Notes: generated from the letters alone by a model not told the origin. Shown: positions 1 to 8,864, numbered from the stretch's first letter. The stretch: DNA of 33,320 nt from an uncultured Acetatifactor sp. (GCA_947625255.1 CANQNT010000040.1:1-33320), one strand, 5' to 3'. Program-made: numbers and translations.

Positions 1-1512
1 TACGCACAGGACAACGGGCTGAATGTAGTCGGCGAGTATGTTGACGATGGATGGAGCGGTACGAATTTCGAGCGTCCGAATTTCCAGCGGATGATGGATG
101 ATGTTGAGGCGGGAAAGGTGAATTGTATTGCTACGAAAGACCTTTCACGTTTTGGCAGGGAACACGTTATGATGGATTACTATCTTGAATTTGTGTTCCC
201 GGAGAAGCAGATCCGCTACATCGCCGTGACGGAGAATGAGGACACGGAGAAAGGGCTTTCCGATTTCGTTCCTTTCAAAAATCTGTTCAACGAATGGTTC
301 GCCAAGGACACAAGCCGCAAGGTAAAGGCCGCCCTTCATGCCAAATTTGCCGAGGGTCAACGCACCTTTGCCTACGCCCCGCTTGGCTATATCCGCCACC
401 CGGAAATCAAGAATGCGATTGCCGTGGACAATGAAACAAAGTGGATCATAGAGAAAATCTTTGACCTTGCCGTACACGGAGCGGGAGCTGCCAAGATTAC
501 CAAAATCCTGACTGCTGAGAAAGTCCCCACTGCCGGATACCTCAACTTCATACGGTATGGCACATTTGCCAACATCTATGCCGGAGCGCCGGAGGAAAAA
601 TCCTACGCATGGACGATAGCTCAGGTGAAGTCCATCCTAAAGGACGAAACCTACATCGGGAACAGCATTCACAACAGGGAAACCAATATCTCCTACAAGA
701 ACAAGAGGCGGATACGCAAGCCGCAGGAGGAATGGTTCCGGGTAGAAAACACCCATGAGGCGATCATCTCAAAGGACGTATTCAATCAGGTGCAGGAGCA
801 GATCGCCGGACGGCGCAGACAGAGGAAGGATGCGACCACACAGATTTTTGCCGGGCTTGTGCGCTGTGCAGACTGCGGATGGTCAATGAGCTTCGGGACA
901 AACCGAGGAAACAGTCGTCCGTTCAGCTATTTCAACTGTACGAATTACCGGCAGCTTGGCAAAAACGGCGGACGCTGCACCGCCCATTATGTCCGCTATG
1001 ATACCCTTTACGCCTATGTGTTAACGAGAATCCAGTATTGGGCGGGGCAGGCGGAGCTGGGCGAGGAACAGCTTTTAGAGCGGCTTCTGAAAACCGGTGA
1101 CAAGGGACGCGCCGCGCAAGAGAAGAAACGGGCTGCGGAGCTTGCCAAGGCCGAGAAGCGCAAGGCAGAAGTGGACAGGCTGTTTGCCAAGATGTATGAG
1201 GACTGGTCTGCGGAGCGCATCACGGGCTACAACTTCAATATGCTGTCCCAGAAATATCAAGCCGAGCAAAGCGAGCTGATCGACAAGATTGACCGCATCA
1301 AAGCAGAGCTTGCCACCGAGCGGCAGACATCATCCGATGCTGAGAAATGGGTCGCGCTGATAAAACAATACTCCCACCCCACAGAGCTGACCGCCGAGCT
1401 TCTGAACACCTTGATTGAAAAAATCGTGATTCACGAAGCAACGAAAAACGCAGACGGTCTGCGGGAGCAGGAGATCGAGATTTACTACCGTTTCGTCGGT
1501 AAAATTGACTGA
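1..1512 (+). CDS. Large serine recombinase (TndX/TnpX-like), 5' end outside window
   Basis: Site-specific recombinase that would excise and integrate the mobile element whose right end lies here. The reading frame is open from base 1, so the protein enters from the left; 503 residues are visible and the start with the catalytic serine is missing. What is seen: the tail of the resolvase catalytic domain (DGWSGTNFERP, then the KDLSRFGR arginine motif), a recombinase domain (PLGYIRHPEIKNAI and the DETYIGN stretch), a zinc ribbon (CADCG near residue 290, partner cysteines in CTNYRQLGKNGGRC), a coiled coil rich in K, E and A, and a C-terminal tail typical of DUF4368-type recombinases of Clostridia transposons. 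Placement as the last gene before the element end matches Tn4451/Tn5397-type elements. Family assignment is firm; the exact element is not known. Confidence 0.93.
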   Translation, partial: YAQDNGLNVVGEYVDDGWSGTNFERPNFQRMMDDVEAGKVNCIATKDLSRFGREHVMMDYYLEFVFPEKQIRYIAVTENEDTEKGLSDFVPFKNLFNEWFAKDTSRKVKAALHAKFAEGQRTFAYAPLGYIRHPEIKNAIAVDNETKWIIEKIFDLAVHGAGAAKITKILTAEKVPTAGYLNFIRYGTFANIYAGAPEEKSYAWTIAQVKSILKDETYIGNSIHNRETNISYKNKRRIRKPQEEWFRVENTHEAIISKDVFNQVQEQIAGRRRQRKDATTQIFAGLVRCADCGWSMSFGTNRGNSRPFSYFNCTNYRQLGKNGGRCTAHYVRYDTLYAYVLTRIQYWAGQAELGEEQLLERLLKTGDKGRAAQEKKRAAELAKAEKRKAEVDRLFAKMYEDWSAERITGYNFNMLSQKYQAEQSELIDKIDRIKAELATERQTSSDAEKWVALIKQYSHPTELTAELLNTLIEKIVIHEATKNADGLREQEIEIYYRFVGKID

Positions 1513-1551
1513 CGAACGGAAAAATACACATTTATATCCTTAGCTAAGTGA
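1513..1551 (+). other. Right end and attachment junction of the serine-recombinase element
   Basis: Only 37 bases separate the recombinase stop from the first base that reads as part of the broken regulator. From 1550 the frame reads ETGECLPD, the second half of the XRE-family motif KWETG-x-x-LPD, while the codons before it do not fit and hit a TAG at 1541-1543. The switch point carries GA at 1550-1551, the dinucleotide that TndX/TnpX-type recombinases are known to use as crossover core. The junction position is inferred from the protein frame; the empty site has not been seen. Confidence 0.65.
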
Positions 1552-2287
1552 AACGGGAGAATGTCTGCCAGACTGCTTTAACCTGGCATCCATCTGCAAG
1601 ATTTACAGTATTTCAGCGGATTTGCTGCTGGAAACAGAAACGGTGAAAAATATCGACCAGGTTGCGGCAAAAATAGAACAGCTTGCAGACGAATATATTT
1701 GGACACAAAGCGGACTGGAACGTTATGATGGTACATCCCGGGATGGCAAAAAGACCTCCCACCGGGATCTGGGCGCAGATCTTTTGAAGCTGTGGAAAGG
1801 AATTTATTTTATCGAAACGAGTAACCGGGAAATCCAGAAACAGGAGAAAGAGAAGGGAAATCTTCGCGTTAAAAGTGACTTCGGCATGAAAATATGGGAT
1901 GACGACGGCATAGTGGCTGTTGTCGACAATCAGCTGCTTGACAGGCTGGATTCCATTGGGGAAAGGGAATATTCTCTCATGCAGACACTCTGCACCAGGG
2001 AAAGCATGAAACTACTCTCCGCTTTTCCGCGGGACGGGGTCGCGATTGGGAAAGAGGAACTGACAGAAAAATGCGGCATAGAACCCACGCGCCTGAATGA
2101 TCTTCTCCTGACACTGTTGGAAGCACAGATTATTGAATTTGTCAGCAAAGGCAGACACTATCCTGTCAGCGGCTACAAGATTTCCGGTCACTATGGGATT
2201 ACGGCGTATCTGGTGCTTGCATCCCTGTATATTCTTTCCAAAACCTCCTATACCGTGTCTGAATATCTGCCGGATAACAGGCTATAG
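1550..2287 (+). pseudogene. XRE-family regulator, 3' fragment cut by mobile element
   Basis: Open frame without its own proper start. The first visible residues (ETGECLPDCFNLASICKIY, then SISADLLLE) are the third and later helices of an XRE helix-turn-helix, which normally follows a KW before ETG; the upstream half of the domain is gone and recombinase-element sequence lies there instead. A possible TTG start at 1622 would give 221 residues lacking the DNA-binding domain. The remaining part contains a segment that looks like a second helix-turn-helix (GKEELTEKCGIEPTRLNDLL) and a tail of unknown function. I infer a regulator inactivated by insertion; the 5' half may survive at the far left end of the element, outside the window. 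Confidence 0.6.
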
Positions 2288-2313
2288 ACGTTTCCCATGG
2301 TTTCATACCTCGT

Positions 2314-2472
2314 ATGGATGAGACACACAGCGCCACGCGTTTCTGTACCAGCTGGGCCGCCACGGAAGACGCGGTGGAGGGGCTGTGCGCGTGGCTGGCA
2401 ACAGTTCAGACATCTGCCAAGGAACGCCGGAAGACCCTGCCGTCTTCCGGCTGTTTCTTGTCGGCCGTCTGA
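2314..2472 (+). pseudogene. Probable 3' remnant of a threonine aldolase-type gene
   Basis: A short frame reads MDETHSATRFCTSWAATEDA followed by VEGLCAWL. This resembles the extreme C-terminus of low-specificity L-threonine aldolases (R-F-x-T-S-W-A-T-x-E-x-x-V-x-x-L). No upstream part of such an enzyme is found in any frame, because the preceding bases belong to the broken XRE gene. The frame then runs through a terminator hairpin, which suggests the original stop was lost. The family is a judgement from one motif. Confidence 0.4.
2426..2461 (+). terminator. Rho-independent terminator
   Basis: Perfect 10-bp stem (GCCGGAAGAC at 2426-2435 with GTCTTCCGGC at 2442-2451), a 6-base loop, then the T-rich run TGTTTCTTGT. 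It closes the remnant region and insulates the com unit that starts downstream. The rest of the gene-poor stretch 2288-2611 holds the aldolase-like scrap and the promoter at 2510. Confidence 0.75.
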
Positions 2473-2509
2473 ATTGTTACTTGTTTTAGGAATTCTTAAG
2501 GAAAATGAC

Positions 2510-2538
2510 TTGTAAAATCGGGAGATTTCGGCTACAAT
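2510..2538 (+). promoter_or_regulatory. Promoter of the comEA-comEC unit
   Basis: TTGTAA at 2510-2515, a 17-base spacer, and TACAAT at 2533-2538. Transcription would begin near 2545 and leave a leader of about 65 bases before comEA. It is the only good sigma-A-type promoter seen before the five-gene run. Confidence 0.65.
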
Positions 2539-2611
2539 GAATTTATTGGCATAGAGAGGCATCCCTGATTTCTTTTCGACGGTTTAGAGGGCCGGAAAGG
2601 AATGGGGAACT

Positions 2612-3262
2612 ATGTGGATTGAAAAAGTAAGAAAAAGAAGAATCCGTGAAAAGGGTGGATTGGCTCTTTTGCCGGTTTTTTTGCCGGGGCTCTTGATGCT
2701 TGTGCTTGGTGGCTGCGGCGGGGAGCCGGAGGTTTACGACCTGAACGATATGCTGAAGGCGGAGGCGGAAAAGGATGCCGTGGTTGTCCCGGCCACGGGT
2801 GCTGAGGGGATTCCCGGGGAGGCGTCACGGGACGGGGAAGCGATATCCGATTTGATTTACGTCTATGTCTGCGGCGCTGTGGAGCGTCCCGGCGTGGTGG
2901 AACTGGCGCGGGGAAGCCGTGCGGAGGCCGGAGTGGCGGCCGCGGGCGGAATGCGGGAGGACGCGGACCCGGATTACGTGAATCTGGCAGCGGTTCTTGC
3001 TGATGGGGAAAAGCTGTACATTCCAACGAAAGAGGAAGGAGTGTCACTCAGGCAGCGGGAAAGTGCCAGTCCTTTGGTGAATATCAATACCGCGGACAGC
3101 GGGACCTTGTGTACTTTGCCTGGAATCGGAGAGAGCAGGGCGGCGGACATCATCTCTTATCGGGAAGCAAACGGGGGATTTTCATCCATTGAAGAGATTA
3201 TGAATGTGCCGGGGATCAAGGATAACGCTTTTCAGAAGATTAAGGATTTGATCACGGTTTAG
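2612..3262 (+). CDS. comEA: ComEA-type DNA-uptake receptor, lipoprotein form
   Basis: Binds double-stranded DNA outside the membrane and passes it to the ComEC channel. Start ATG has GGAAAGGAA upstream. Residues 1-35 form a basic and hydrophobic signal ending in a lipobox (VLGGC, cysteine 35), so anchoring by lipid is predicted. Residues about 87-145 form an SLBB-like domain (IYVYVCGAVERPGVVEL). Residues about 153-216 hold the ComEA helix-hairpin-helix pair, starting with NINTAD and containing LPGIGESRAADII and NVPGIKD. Length (216) is usual for the family. It is first in a unit that ends with comEC. The lipobox is less usual than the single transmembrane helix of Bacillus ComEA. Confidence 0.92.
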   Translation: MWIEKVRKRRIREKGGLALLPVFLPGLLMLVLGGCGGEPEVYDLNDMLKAEAEKDAVVVPATGAEGIPGEASRDGEAISDLIYVYVCGAVERPGVVELARGSRAEAGVAAAGGMREDADPDYVNLAAVLADGEKLYIPTKEEGVSLRQRESASPLVNINTADSGTLCTLPGIGESRAADIISYREANGGFSSIEEIMNVPGIKDNAFQKIKDLITV

Positions 3263-3293
3263 GTAACATGAAGATTCAGGAGGAGATTGGGAA

Positions 3294-3989
3294 ATGGCAG
3301 CGAAGAGAGTGTTGGTAGTGGATGATGAAAAGTTGATCGTGAAAGGGATCCGCTTTAGTCTGGAGCAGGATGACATGCGCGTGGATTGCGCTTATGATGG
3401 GGAAGAAGCGTTGGAAATGGCTCGTGGAAATCAGTATGATATCATTTTGCTGGACGTGATGCTCCCCAGGCTGAGCGGCTTTGAAGTCTGCCAACAGATC
3501 AGAGACTTTTCCAATGTCCCCATTATTATGTTGACTGCCAAGGGCGATGACATGGATAAGATTCTGGGCCTGGAATATGGCGCGGATGATTATATCACCA
3601 AGCCTTTCAATATTTTGGAGGTCAAGGCGCGCATTAAGGCGGTCCTGCGCCGCATCGAGCCCAAGAAAGGCGGAGCGGAAGCGCCCAGGATCATCGAAAG
3701 CGGAAACCTGAAGCTGGACTGCGAGGGCAGGAGGGCTTATATCCAGAATCGGGAAATCGGGCTTACAGCCAAGGAATTCGAGGTGTTGGAGCTTCTCATG
3801 CTGAATCCCAACAAGGTTTACAGCAGGGAAAGTCTGTTGAATCTGGTATGGGGGGCTGATTATCCGGGAGATGTGCGTACGGTGGACGTACATATCAGGA
3901 GGCTGCGGGAAAAGATCGAGGAGAATCCCAGTGAGCCGAAATTCGTACACACCAAGTGGGGTGTGGGCTATTATTTTTTCAATGTATAA
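3294..3989 (+). CDS. OmpR/PhoB-family response regulator
   Basis: DNA-binding response regulator, partner of the kinase that follows. Receiver domain in residues 1-120: acidic pair D10 and D11, phosphorylation site D54 in LLDVMLP, T81 and K103 in YITKPF. A winged-helix output domain fills residues about 130-231 (LTAKEFEVLELLMLNPNKVY, VDVHIRRLREKIE, WGVGYYF). GGAG sits nine bases before the start. All receiver residues are intact. It lies 31 bases after comEA and 60 bases before the kinase. The target genes are not visible; lying between comEA and comEC suggests a link to competence or to the envelope, but this is inference. Confidence 0.95.
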   Translation: MAAKRVLVVDDEKLIVKGIRFSLEQDDMRVDCAYDGEEALEMARGNQYDIILLDVMLPRLSGFEVCQQIRDFSNVPIIMLTAKGDDMDKILGLEYGADDYITKPFNILEVKARIKAVLRRIEPKKGGAEAPRIIESGNLKLDCEGRRAYIQNREIGLTAKEFEVLELLMLNPNKVYSRESLLNLVWGADYPGDVRTVDVHIRRLREKIEENPSEPKFVHTKWGVGYYFFNV

Positions 3990-4049
3990 GTGCCGCGGGC
4001 GGGGCAAGGCCAGCCCGTGGTTTCTAATAATTTCTTGAGGGAACGGACC

Positions 4050-5564
4050 ATGCTGACAACGATCAAGGAGTACCTATCTCAGCTAATCAGACTGCATAGC
4101 CTGCGAAGCCGCATTTTTGTCATTATATTGGTGATTGGCATCGTGCCTGGTATTCTGATGCGGTATGCCATTATAGAGAATTATGAGCAAAGGGCGGTAC
4201 TGCGCAGACAAGATACGGTGCAGGACCAGCTGACAACGATTGCGGGGCATTTGGTCACCAACAATTATCTGGAAAATTATCAGCAGACGGATCCGCAGAC
4301 GATTGCCAATAAAAATGTGATCAATGCGGAGCTGGAGATGTTTTCCGGCATCTATGATGGCAGAATTCTGATCATCAATTCCAATTTTAACGTAATCAGG
4401 GATACATATGGTTTAAGCGAGGGCAAGACGATCATTTCCGAGGAGGTCATGAAATGCTTCCAGGGAGAGAGGATGTTTAATTACGATGAAAAAAACGGTT
4501 TTATCGAGCTGACTACGCCTATTGTCTATTCCGTCCAGGCGGACGACGATGGCGGCGAGGTAAAGAACGTGGTAAGGGGCGTTATGCTGACCAGCATTAC
4601 CAACGCCAGTATCGTGGAAACCAGAAATGTTTTATACAGGCAGTCTCTGATCATCGAAATGATCGTGGTTATGGTTACGGTGGCGCTGGCCATTGTGCTG
4701 TCCTATGCCCTGACAAAGCCTTTTATCAGGGTAACGGAAGCCATCAATGAGGTGAAAGAGGGCTATAGCGATGAGGCAATTTCCGTTCCGGAGTATGTGG
4801 AGACGGTACATATCATCGATGCGTTCAACCAATTGCTGCGAAGCAAACGGACGCTGGACGAGTCCCGCCAGGATTTCGTGGCGAATGTGTCCCATGAGCT
4901 GAAGACCCCGATGGCGTCCATGAAAGTGTTGGCGGAGTCCCTGATCACCCAGGACAATGTTCCGGTGGAGCTTTATCGGGAATTTATGAACGATATTGTA
5001 TCAGAGATCGATCGGGAGAATCAGATCATCACGGATCTGCTGGCCCTGGTGAAAATGGATAAACGCGCACAGGCCATGAATATTACGACAGTGAATGTCA
5101 ATGACCTGACGGAGTTGATCCTGAAGCGCCTGCGGCCGATCGCCCGGAAGAAAGATGTGGAGTTGGTCTTTGAGAGTATGCGTCAGGTAATGGCGGAAGT
5201 GGATGAAGTAAAGCTTACCATGATCATTTCCAATCTGGTGGAGAATGCCATCAAGTACAATAAGGATCATGGATGGGTCAGAGTGGAACTGGACGCGGAT
5301 CATCAGTATTTCACTTTGAGCGTGAGTGATTCCGGGGTGGGCATTCCTCAGGAGGCCCTGCCTCAGATATATGAGCGTTTTTACAGGGTGGATAAATCCC
5401 ATTCGAGGGAAATCGGTGGAACCGGGCTGGGACTCGCGATTACCAAGAACGCGGTTCTGCTGCACAGAGGCACCATTACGGTTACCAGCAAGGAAAGCGA
5501 AGGAAGTTGTTTTGTGGTGAGGATTCCCATGAATCATATCACGTCGAGGATTGGAGAAAGATAA
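4050..5564 (+). CDS. Membrane sensor histidine kinase
   Basis: Cognate kinase of the preceding regulator. I place the start at ATG 4050 because GAGGGA lies just upstream; the frame is open back to a GTG at 3990 directly after the regulator stop, but that has no ribosome site. With 504 residues it has a first membrane helix at about 21-40, an extracytoplasmic sensor region to about 197, a second helix at about 198-220, a HAMP-like linker, HisKA with the phosphorylated H282 in NVSHELKTP, an N-box at N395 (NLVENAIKYN), the G1 box DSGVG at 427-431 and the G2 box GGTGLGL at 456-462. All catalytic parts are present. Architecture is close to WalK/PhoR-type kinases; the signal is unknown. Confidence 0.95.
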   Translation: MLTTIKEYLSQLIRLHSLRSRIFVIILVIGIVPGILMRYAIIENYEQRAVLRRQDTVQDQLTTIAGHLVTNNYLENYQQTDPQTIANKNVINAELEMFSGIYDGRILIINSNFNVIRDTYGLSEGKTIISEEVMKCFQGERMFNYDEKNGFIELTTPIVYSVQADDDGGEVKNVVRGVMLTSITNASIVETRNVLYRQSLIIEMIVVMVTVALAIVLSYALTKPFIRVTEAINEVKEGYSDEAISVPEYVETVHIIDAFNQLLRSKRTLDESRQDFVANVSHELKTPMASMKVLAESLITQDNVPVELYREFMNDIVSEIDRENQIITDLLALVKMDKRAQAMNITTVNVNDLTELILKRLRPIARKKDVELVFESMRQVMAEVDEVKLTMIISNLVENAIKYNKDHGWVRVELDADHQYFTLSVSDSGVGIPQEALPQIYERFYRVDKSHSREIGGTGLGLAITKNAVLLHRGTITVTSKESEGSCFVVRIPMNHITSRIGER

Positions 5565-5565
5565 G

Positions 5566-6504
5566 ATGACTTTTAGGAAAAAATTAACGTGTCTGCTGAT
5601 GGCGGCGTTCTGTCTGTTGTCCCTGGTATCGTGCGGCAGGGAGGCCGTAGATCCCAGCAGGCTTTTTCAGGTTTATTTTATCAGTAACTCTGAGACCAGG
5701 GTGGAAGTGCATGAATATGTTATGCAGTCTGACACCTTGGAGGAACGTGTGGAGGAAATGCTGAATTGTCTGAGCTCGACTTCCAGTCGGCTGGCATATA
5801 AGGCGCCATTGAACATGGGATTCACCCTGCTGGGATATCGTCTGGAGAATGAGACTTTGACCCTGAACATGAGCGAGGAGTACAATGAAATGGCTCCGAC
5901 CAAAGAGGTATTGGTGCGGGCGGCCCTGGTGTGTTCGCTGACCCAGATCGACGGGATTGGATTTGTGGAGATTACGGTGGAGGGGAATCCCTTATACGAT
6001 AATCTGAATAACATGGTGGGCAGGATGAAGGGGGATCAGTTCATCAATAACATGGGAAGCGAGATCAGTTCTTATGATATGGCCGATCTGAATCTTTACT
6101 TTGCCAATAAGACGGGAGACCAGTTGATCGAGGTCAATCGTAAAAAGGCATATAATACCAATATTTCCCTGGACCGGCTGGTGGTGGAACAGATTATTGC
6201 CGGACCCGGGCAGGAAGTGGAGGGGCTTGTGTTCCCTACCGTTAATTCCGACACACAGATCGTGTCGGTCAGAACCCGGGACGGAATCTGTTATGTGAAT
6301 CTGGATGCCGGGTTTTTAAATCAAACCTACAATGTGACGGCGGACGTGACCATTTATTCCATCGTGAATTCTCTGGTGGAGCTGAGTACGGTCAACAAGG
6401 TACAGATTTCCATTAACGGTGACACTTCGGGCACTTATCGGGATAAATATAGCTTTAGTACGATTTTTGAAAGAAATCTTGACATTGTCACCACTCTGGA
6501 GTAG
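5566..6504 (+). CDS. Tandem GerMN-domain lipoprotein
   Basis: Predicted surface lipoprotein of 312 residues. The start ATG lies one base after the kinase stop, with GGAGAAAG overlapping the kinase end, so the two are translationally coupled. Residues 1-23 give a signal with lipobox LVSC. Two copies of a GerMN-like fold follow: the first around 45-150 (TLNMSEEYNEM, LVCSLTQIDGIGFVEI) and the second around 165-300 (DRLVVEQIIAGP, CYVNLDAGFL, VNSLVELSTVNKVQISING). GerMN domains occur in the germination protein GerM and in actinobacterial LpqB, which also sits next to a two-component system (MtrAB). By that analogy it may modulate the sensor kinase; this is inference. Confidence 0.85.
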   Translation: MTFRKKLTCLLMAAFCLLSLVSCGREAVDPSRLFQVYFISNSETRVEVHEYVMQSDTLEERVEEMLNCLSSTSSRLAYKAPLNMGFTLLGYRLENETLTLNMSEEYNEMAPTKEVLVRAALVCSLTQIDGIGFVEITVEGNPLYDNLNNMVGRMKGDQFINNMGSEISSYDMADLNLYFANKTGDQLIEVNRKKAYNTNISLDRLVVEQIIAGPGQEVEGLVFPTVNSDTQIVSVRTRDGICYVNLDAGFLNQTYNVTADVTIYSIVNSLVELSTVNKVQISINGDTSGTYRDKYSFSTIFERNLDIVTTLE

Positions 6505-6533
6505 GCGGTCGGCTGCTTTGGAGAGGATATTAC

Positions 6534-8786
6534 ATGAAAAGACCGATTGGTTTGATGGCGCTGGCGGTGGCTGCCCTGGCCGGGATCTGGCTTTGGCTGG
6601 CGCCCGCTCCTTTGGGGGAGCTTCGTGCGGTTGCCAGGGACGGGGCTTCCTTTCTTTTGGAGGATGGGAGCACTTATGTGGTCTGGGGACGAGTGTCCCG
6701 GATCGAACTTCGTGCTGCGGGAGAGCGCAGTCAGTATTGGATTTATTTGGATTCTGTTACTATTCAATGGCCTGCCGCGTGTCAGGCGGCAGAGCTTTCT
6801 CAAGGGCTTATCTGTAAAACGGGGGACCAGGAGCGTCCCAGGCTTGGCAGCCGTATTCTGGTAAGCGGTCGTTTCGCATATTTTTCCACAGCAACCAATC
6901 CGGGAGAATTTGATTTGGCGCGATATTATCATATTCTGGGCATTGGAGGGAGTCTGGAAAAGTCGGAGATTCTGCAGGAACAAGAACCCTATTCGAAAGT
7001 ACGGGAAGGGCTTTTTTGTCTGCGCAGCTTCTGGAAAAAACGGTTATATGAATGTTTTCCGGAGAAAGAAGCATCTGTTTTATGCACCATGCTCTTGGGG
7101 GACAAGACTTCCCTGGACGCGGAGATCAAGGATCTCTACCAGAGAAACGGAATCGTGCATATCTTAAGCATTTCGGGGCTGCATATCACGATCATTGGAA
7201 TGGGGATTTATCGTTTGCTGCGCAGATTGAATTGTCCTGTTCCCATGGCCGCCCTGACCGGCGCGGCAGTTCTGCTGGCATATGGAATTATGACGGGGAT
7301 GGGGGTCTCGGCCTGCAGGGCGATCGGAATGTATCTGATCCGGATGCTGGGGGAGCTCGTAGGCAGAACCTATGATATGCTGACGGCTTTGGGCGTGATG
7401 GGCATTCTCATGCTGATCAGGCAGCCGGGGTATCTATGCAGCAGCGGTTTCCTGCTTTCTTTCGGTTCCATTGGCGGTGTGGGAATCCTGTTGCCAGCGA
7501 TGCTGCCCGAAAACAGAGGAGGGACGGACGGCGGAATTCATTTTGGGAGAAAGTGTTGGGAAGCGTTGGCTCCAGGGCTGGCCATTACTTTGTTTACTTT
7601 GCCGATTCATTTATGCTTTTATTATGAGATCCCCGTATATTCCGTATTTCTGAACCTATTGGTGCTTCCTGCCATGGGGTTGGTCATGGGGCTGGGGTTA
7701 GCGGTCATGCTGGTGCCGGGCCTGGGGTTTCTTGCGATGGCGGATTCATTGATTTTGCAGGGCTATGAATGGCTGTGCAGGTGGTTTGACAAGCTGCCCG
7801 GGCACACCTGGACTCCCGGCTGCCCGGCTCCCTGGCAGGTGGTCGTCTATTATCTGCTGATTCTGGCTTTCCTTTGGCGGAGGAAGGGCGCATCCAAACG
7901 AAGAATGTTTGGAAAAGCGCGCCCTGTTCTCCTGGTTTTGGCTGTTTGGGTGATTGGAATCCGTCTGCATTTTGGTCTGGAGGTGACGTTTCTGGATGTG
8001 GGACAGGGAGATGGTATTTTCCTGCGGACGGATGGCGGGGAAATATATTTTTTTGACGGGGGCAGCAGCTCGGAGAAAAGCGTGGGAACCTATACGATCC
8101 TGCCTTTTCTAAAATATCAGGGTGTCGCCAGGATCGATGCCGCATTTATCTCCCATCCAGATCTGGATCATATGAGCGGTATGCTGGAATTGTTGGAAAA
8201 CGGTGCGGAAGAAGGAATTTTCATTGATAAAATCATTCTGCCGGACATTGGGGAAGAGAAAAGAGAGGAAGATTTCGAAAGCATCCTGCAGGCTCTGCGT
8301 GTATCCGCTCAGGAGCCTCCCATTTCCGTATACTATTTGGCCAGGGGGGTTTGCTGGCAAAGCGGAGAGACGCGGTTTACCTGTCTGCATCCTCCCGCAG
8401 GATGTGAGTTGGAGGATAAAAATGCTTATTCTCAGTGTTTTCTGGTTCAAAACAGGGGCTTTTCCATGCTCTTGACGGGAGACGTGGAGCAGGAGGGGGA
8501 GGTTGCGCTTTTTCAAGAGCTATCCTTACGGGGAGAGGGCCCCATTACGCTTCTTAAAGTGGCGCACCACGGTTCCCGCAATTCCACGTCAGAGGAAATT
8601 CTTAAGCTCTTACAACCCCGGATCGCCGTAATCTCTTATGGAGAGGGGAATTCCTATGGCCATCCGCATCAGGAGCTATGGGAGCGCCTGGAACAAATCG
8701 GCTGCAGGATTTATGCTACGCCTCGTACCGGGGCTTTATCACTTTTCGTCGGGAAGCATAGATTCCGGCTGAAACCGTATTTATAA
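6534..8786 (+). CDS. comEC: ComEC/Rec2 DNA-uptake channel
   Basis: Polytopic membrane protein (750 residues) that carries single-stranded DNA into the cell during transformation. N-terminal helix at about 5-25, then an OB-like external domain (DUF4131 type) to about 160. The Competence membrane domain runs from about 190 to 465, with the signature SISGLHITIIGMG, many hydrophobic helices and SSGFLLSFGSIGG. The C-terminal metallo-beta-lactamase-like domain begins near 482 (VTFLDVGQGDG), with metal ligands in SHPDLDH, the TGD strand, and AHHGSRNSTS; the final histidines are in SYGHPH. All three domains and the nuclease-domain motifs are intact, so a functional protein is expected. It closes the unit started by comEA. 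Confidence 0.94.
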   Translation: MKRPIGLMALAVAALAGIWLWLAPAPLGELRAVARDGASFLLEDGSTYVVWGRVSRIELRAAGERSQYWIYLDSVTIQWPAACQAAELSQGLICKTGDQERPRLGSRILVSGRFAYFSTATNPGEFDLARYYHILGIGGSLEKSEILQEQEPYSKVREGLFCLRSFWKKRLYECFPEKEASVLCTMLLGDKTSLDAEIKDLYQRNGIVHILSISGLHITIIGMGIYRLLRRLNCPVPMAALTGAAVLLAYGIMTGMGVSACRAIGMYLIRMLGELVGRTYDMLTALGVMGILMLIRQPGYLCSSGFLLSFGSIGGVGILLPAMLPENRGGTDGGIHFGRKCWEALAPGLAITLFTLPIHLCFYYEIPVYSVFLNLLVLPAMGLVMGLGLAVMLVPGLGFLAMADSLILQGYEWLCRWFDKLPGHTWTPGCPAPWQVVVYYLLILAFLWRRKGASKRRMFGKARPVLLVLAVWVIGIRLHFGLEVTFLDVGQGDGIFLRTDGGEIYFFDGGSSSEKSVGTYTILPFLKYQGVARIDAAFISHPDLDHMSGMLELLENGAEEGIFIDKIILPDIGEEKREEDFESILQALRVSAQEPPISVYYLARGVCWQSGETRFTCLHPPAGCELEDKNAYSQCFLVQNRGFSMLLTGDVEQEGEVALFQELSLRGEGPITLLKVAHHGSRNSTSEEILKLLQPRIAVISYGEGNSYGHPHQELWERLEQIGCRIYATPRTGALSLFVGKHRFRLKPYL

Positions 8787-8835
8787 AAAATTGGACGAAA
8801 ATGGGCCGGCGGGCAATCGGTTCGTACAAGAAATC

Positions 8836-8864
8836 TGGACAAGGGGATAAAAATCAGGTACAAT
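8836..8864 (+). promoter_or_regulatory. Promoter of holA
   Basis: TGGACA at 8836-8841, 17-base spacer, TACAAT at 8859-8864, giving a leader of about 45 bases. It lets holA be expressed separately from the com unit. Confidence 0.65.

Noticed and set aside
1097..1279. Short frames inside the recombinase gene
   Set aside because: Out-of-frame shadows of a well-supported recombinase coiled coil.
3276..4007. Minus-strand frame opposite the response regulator
   Set aside because: Complete overlap with a textbook OmpR-type regulator and no ribosome site.
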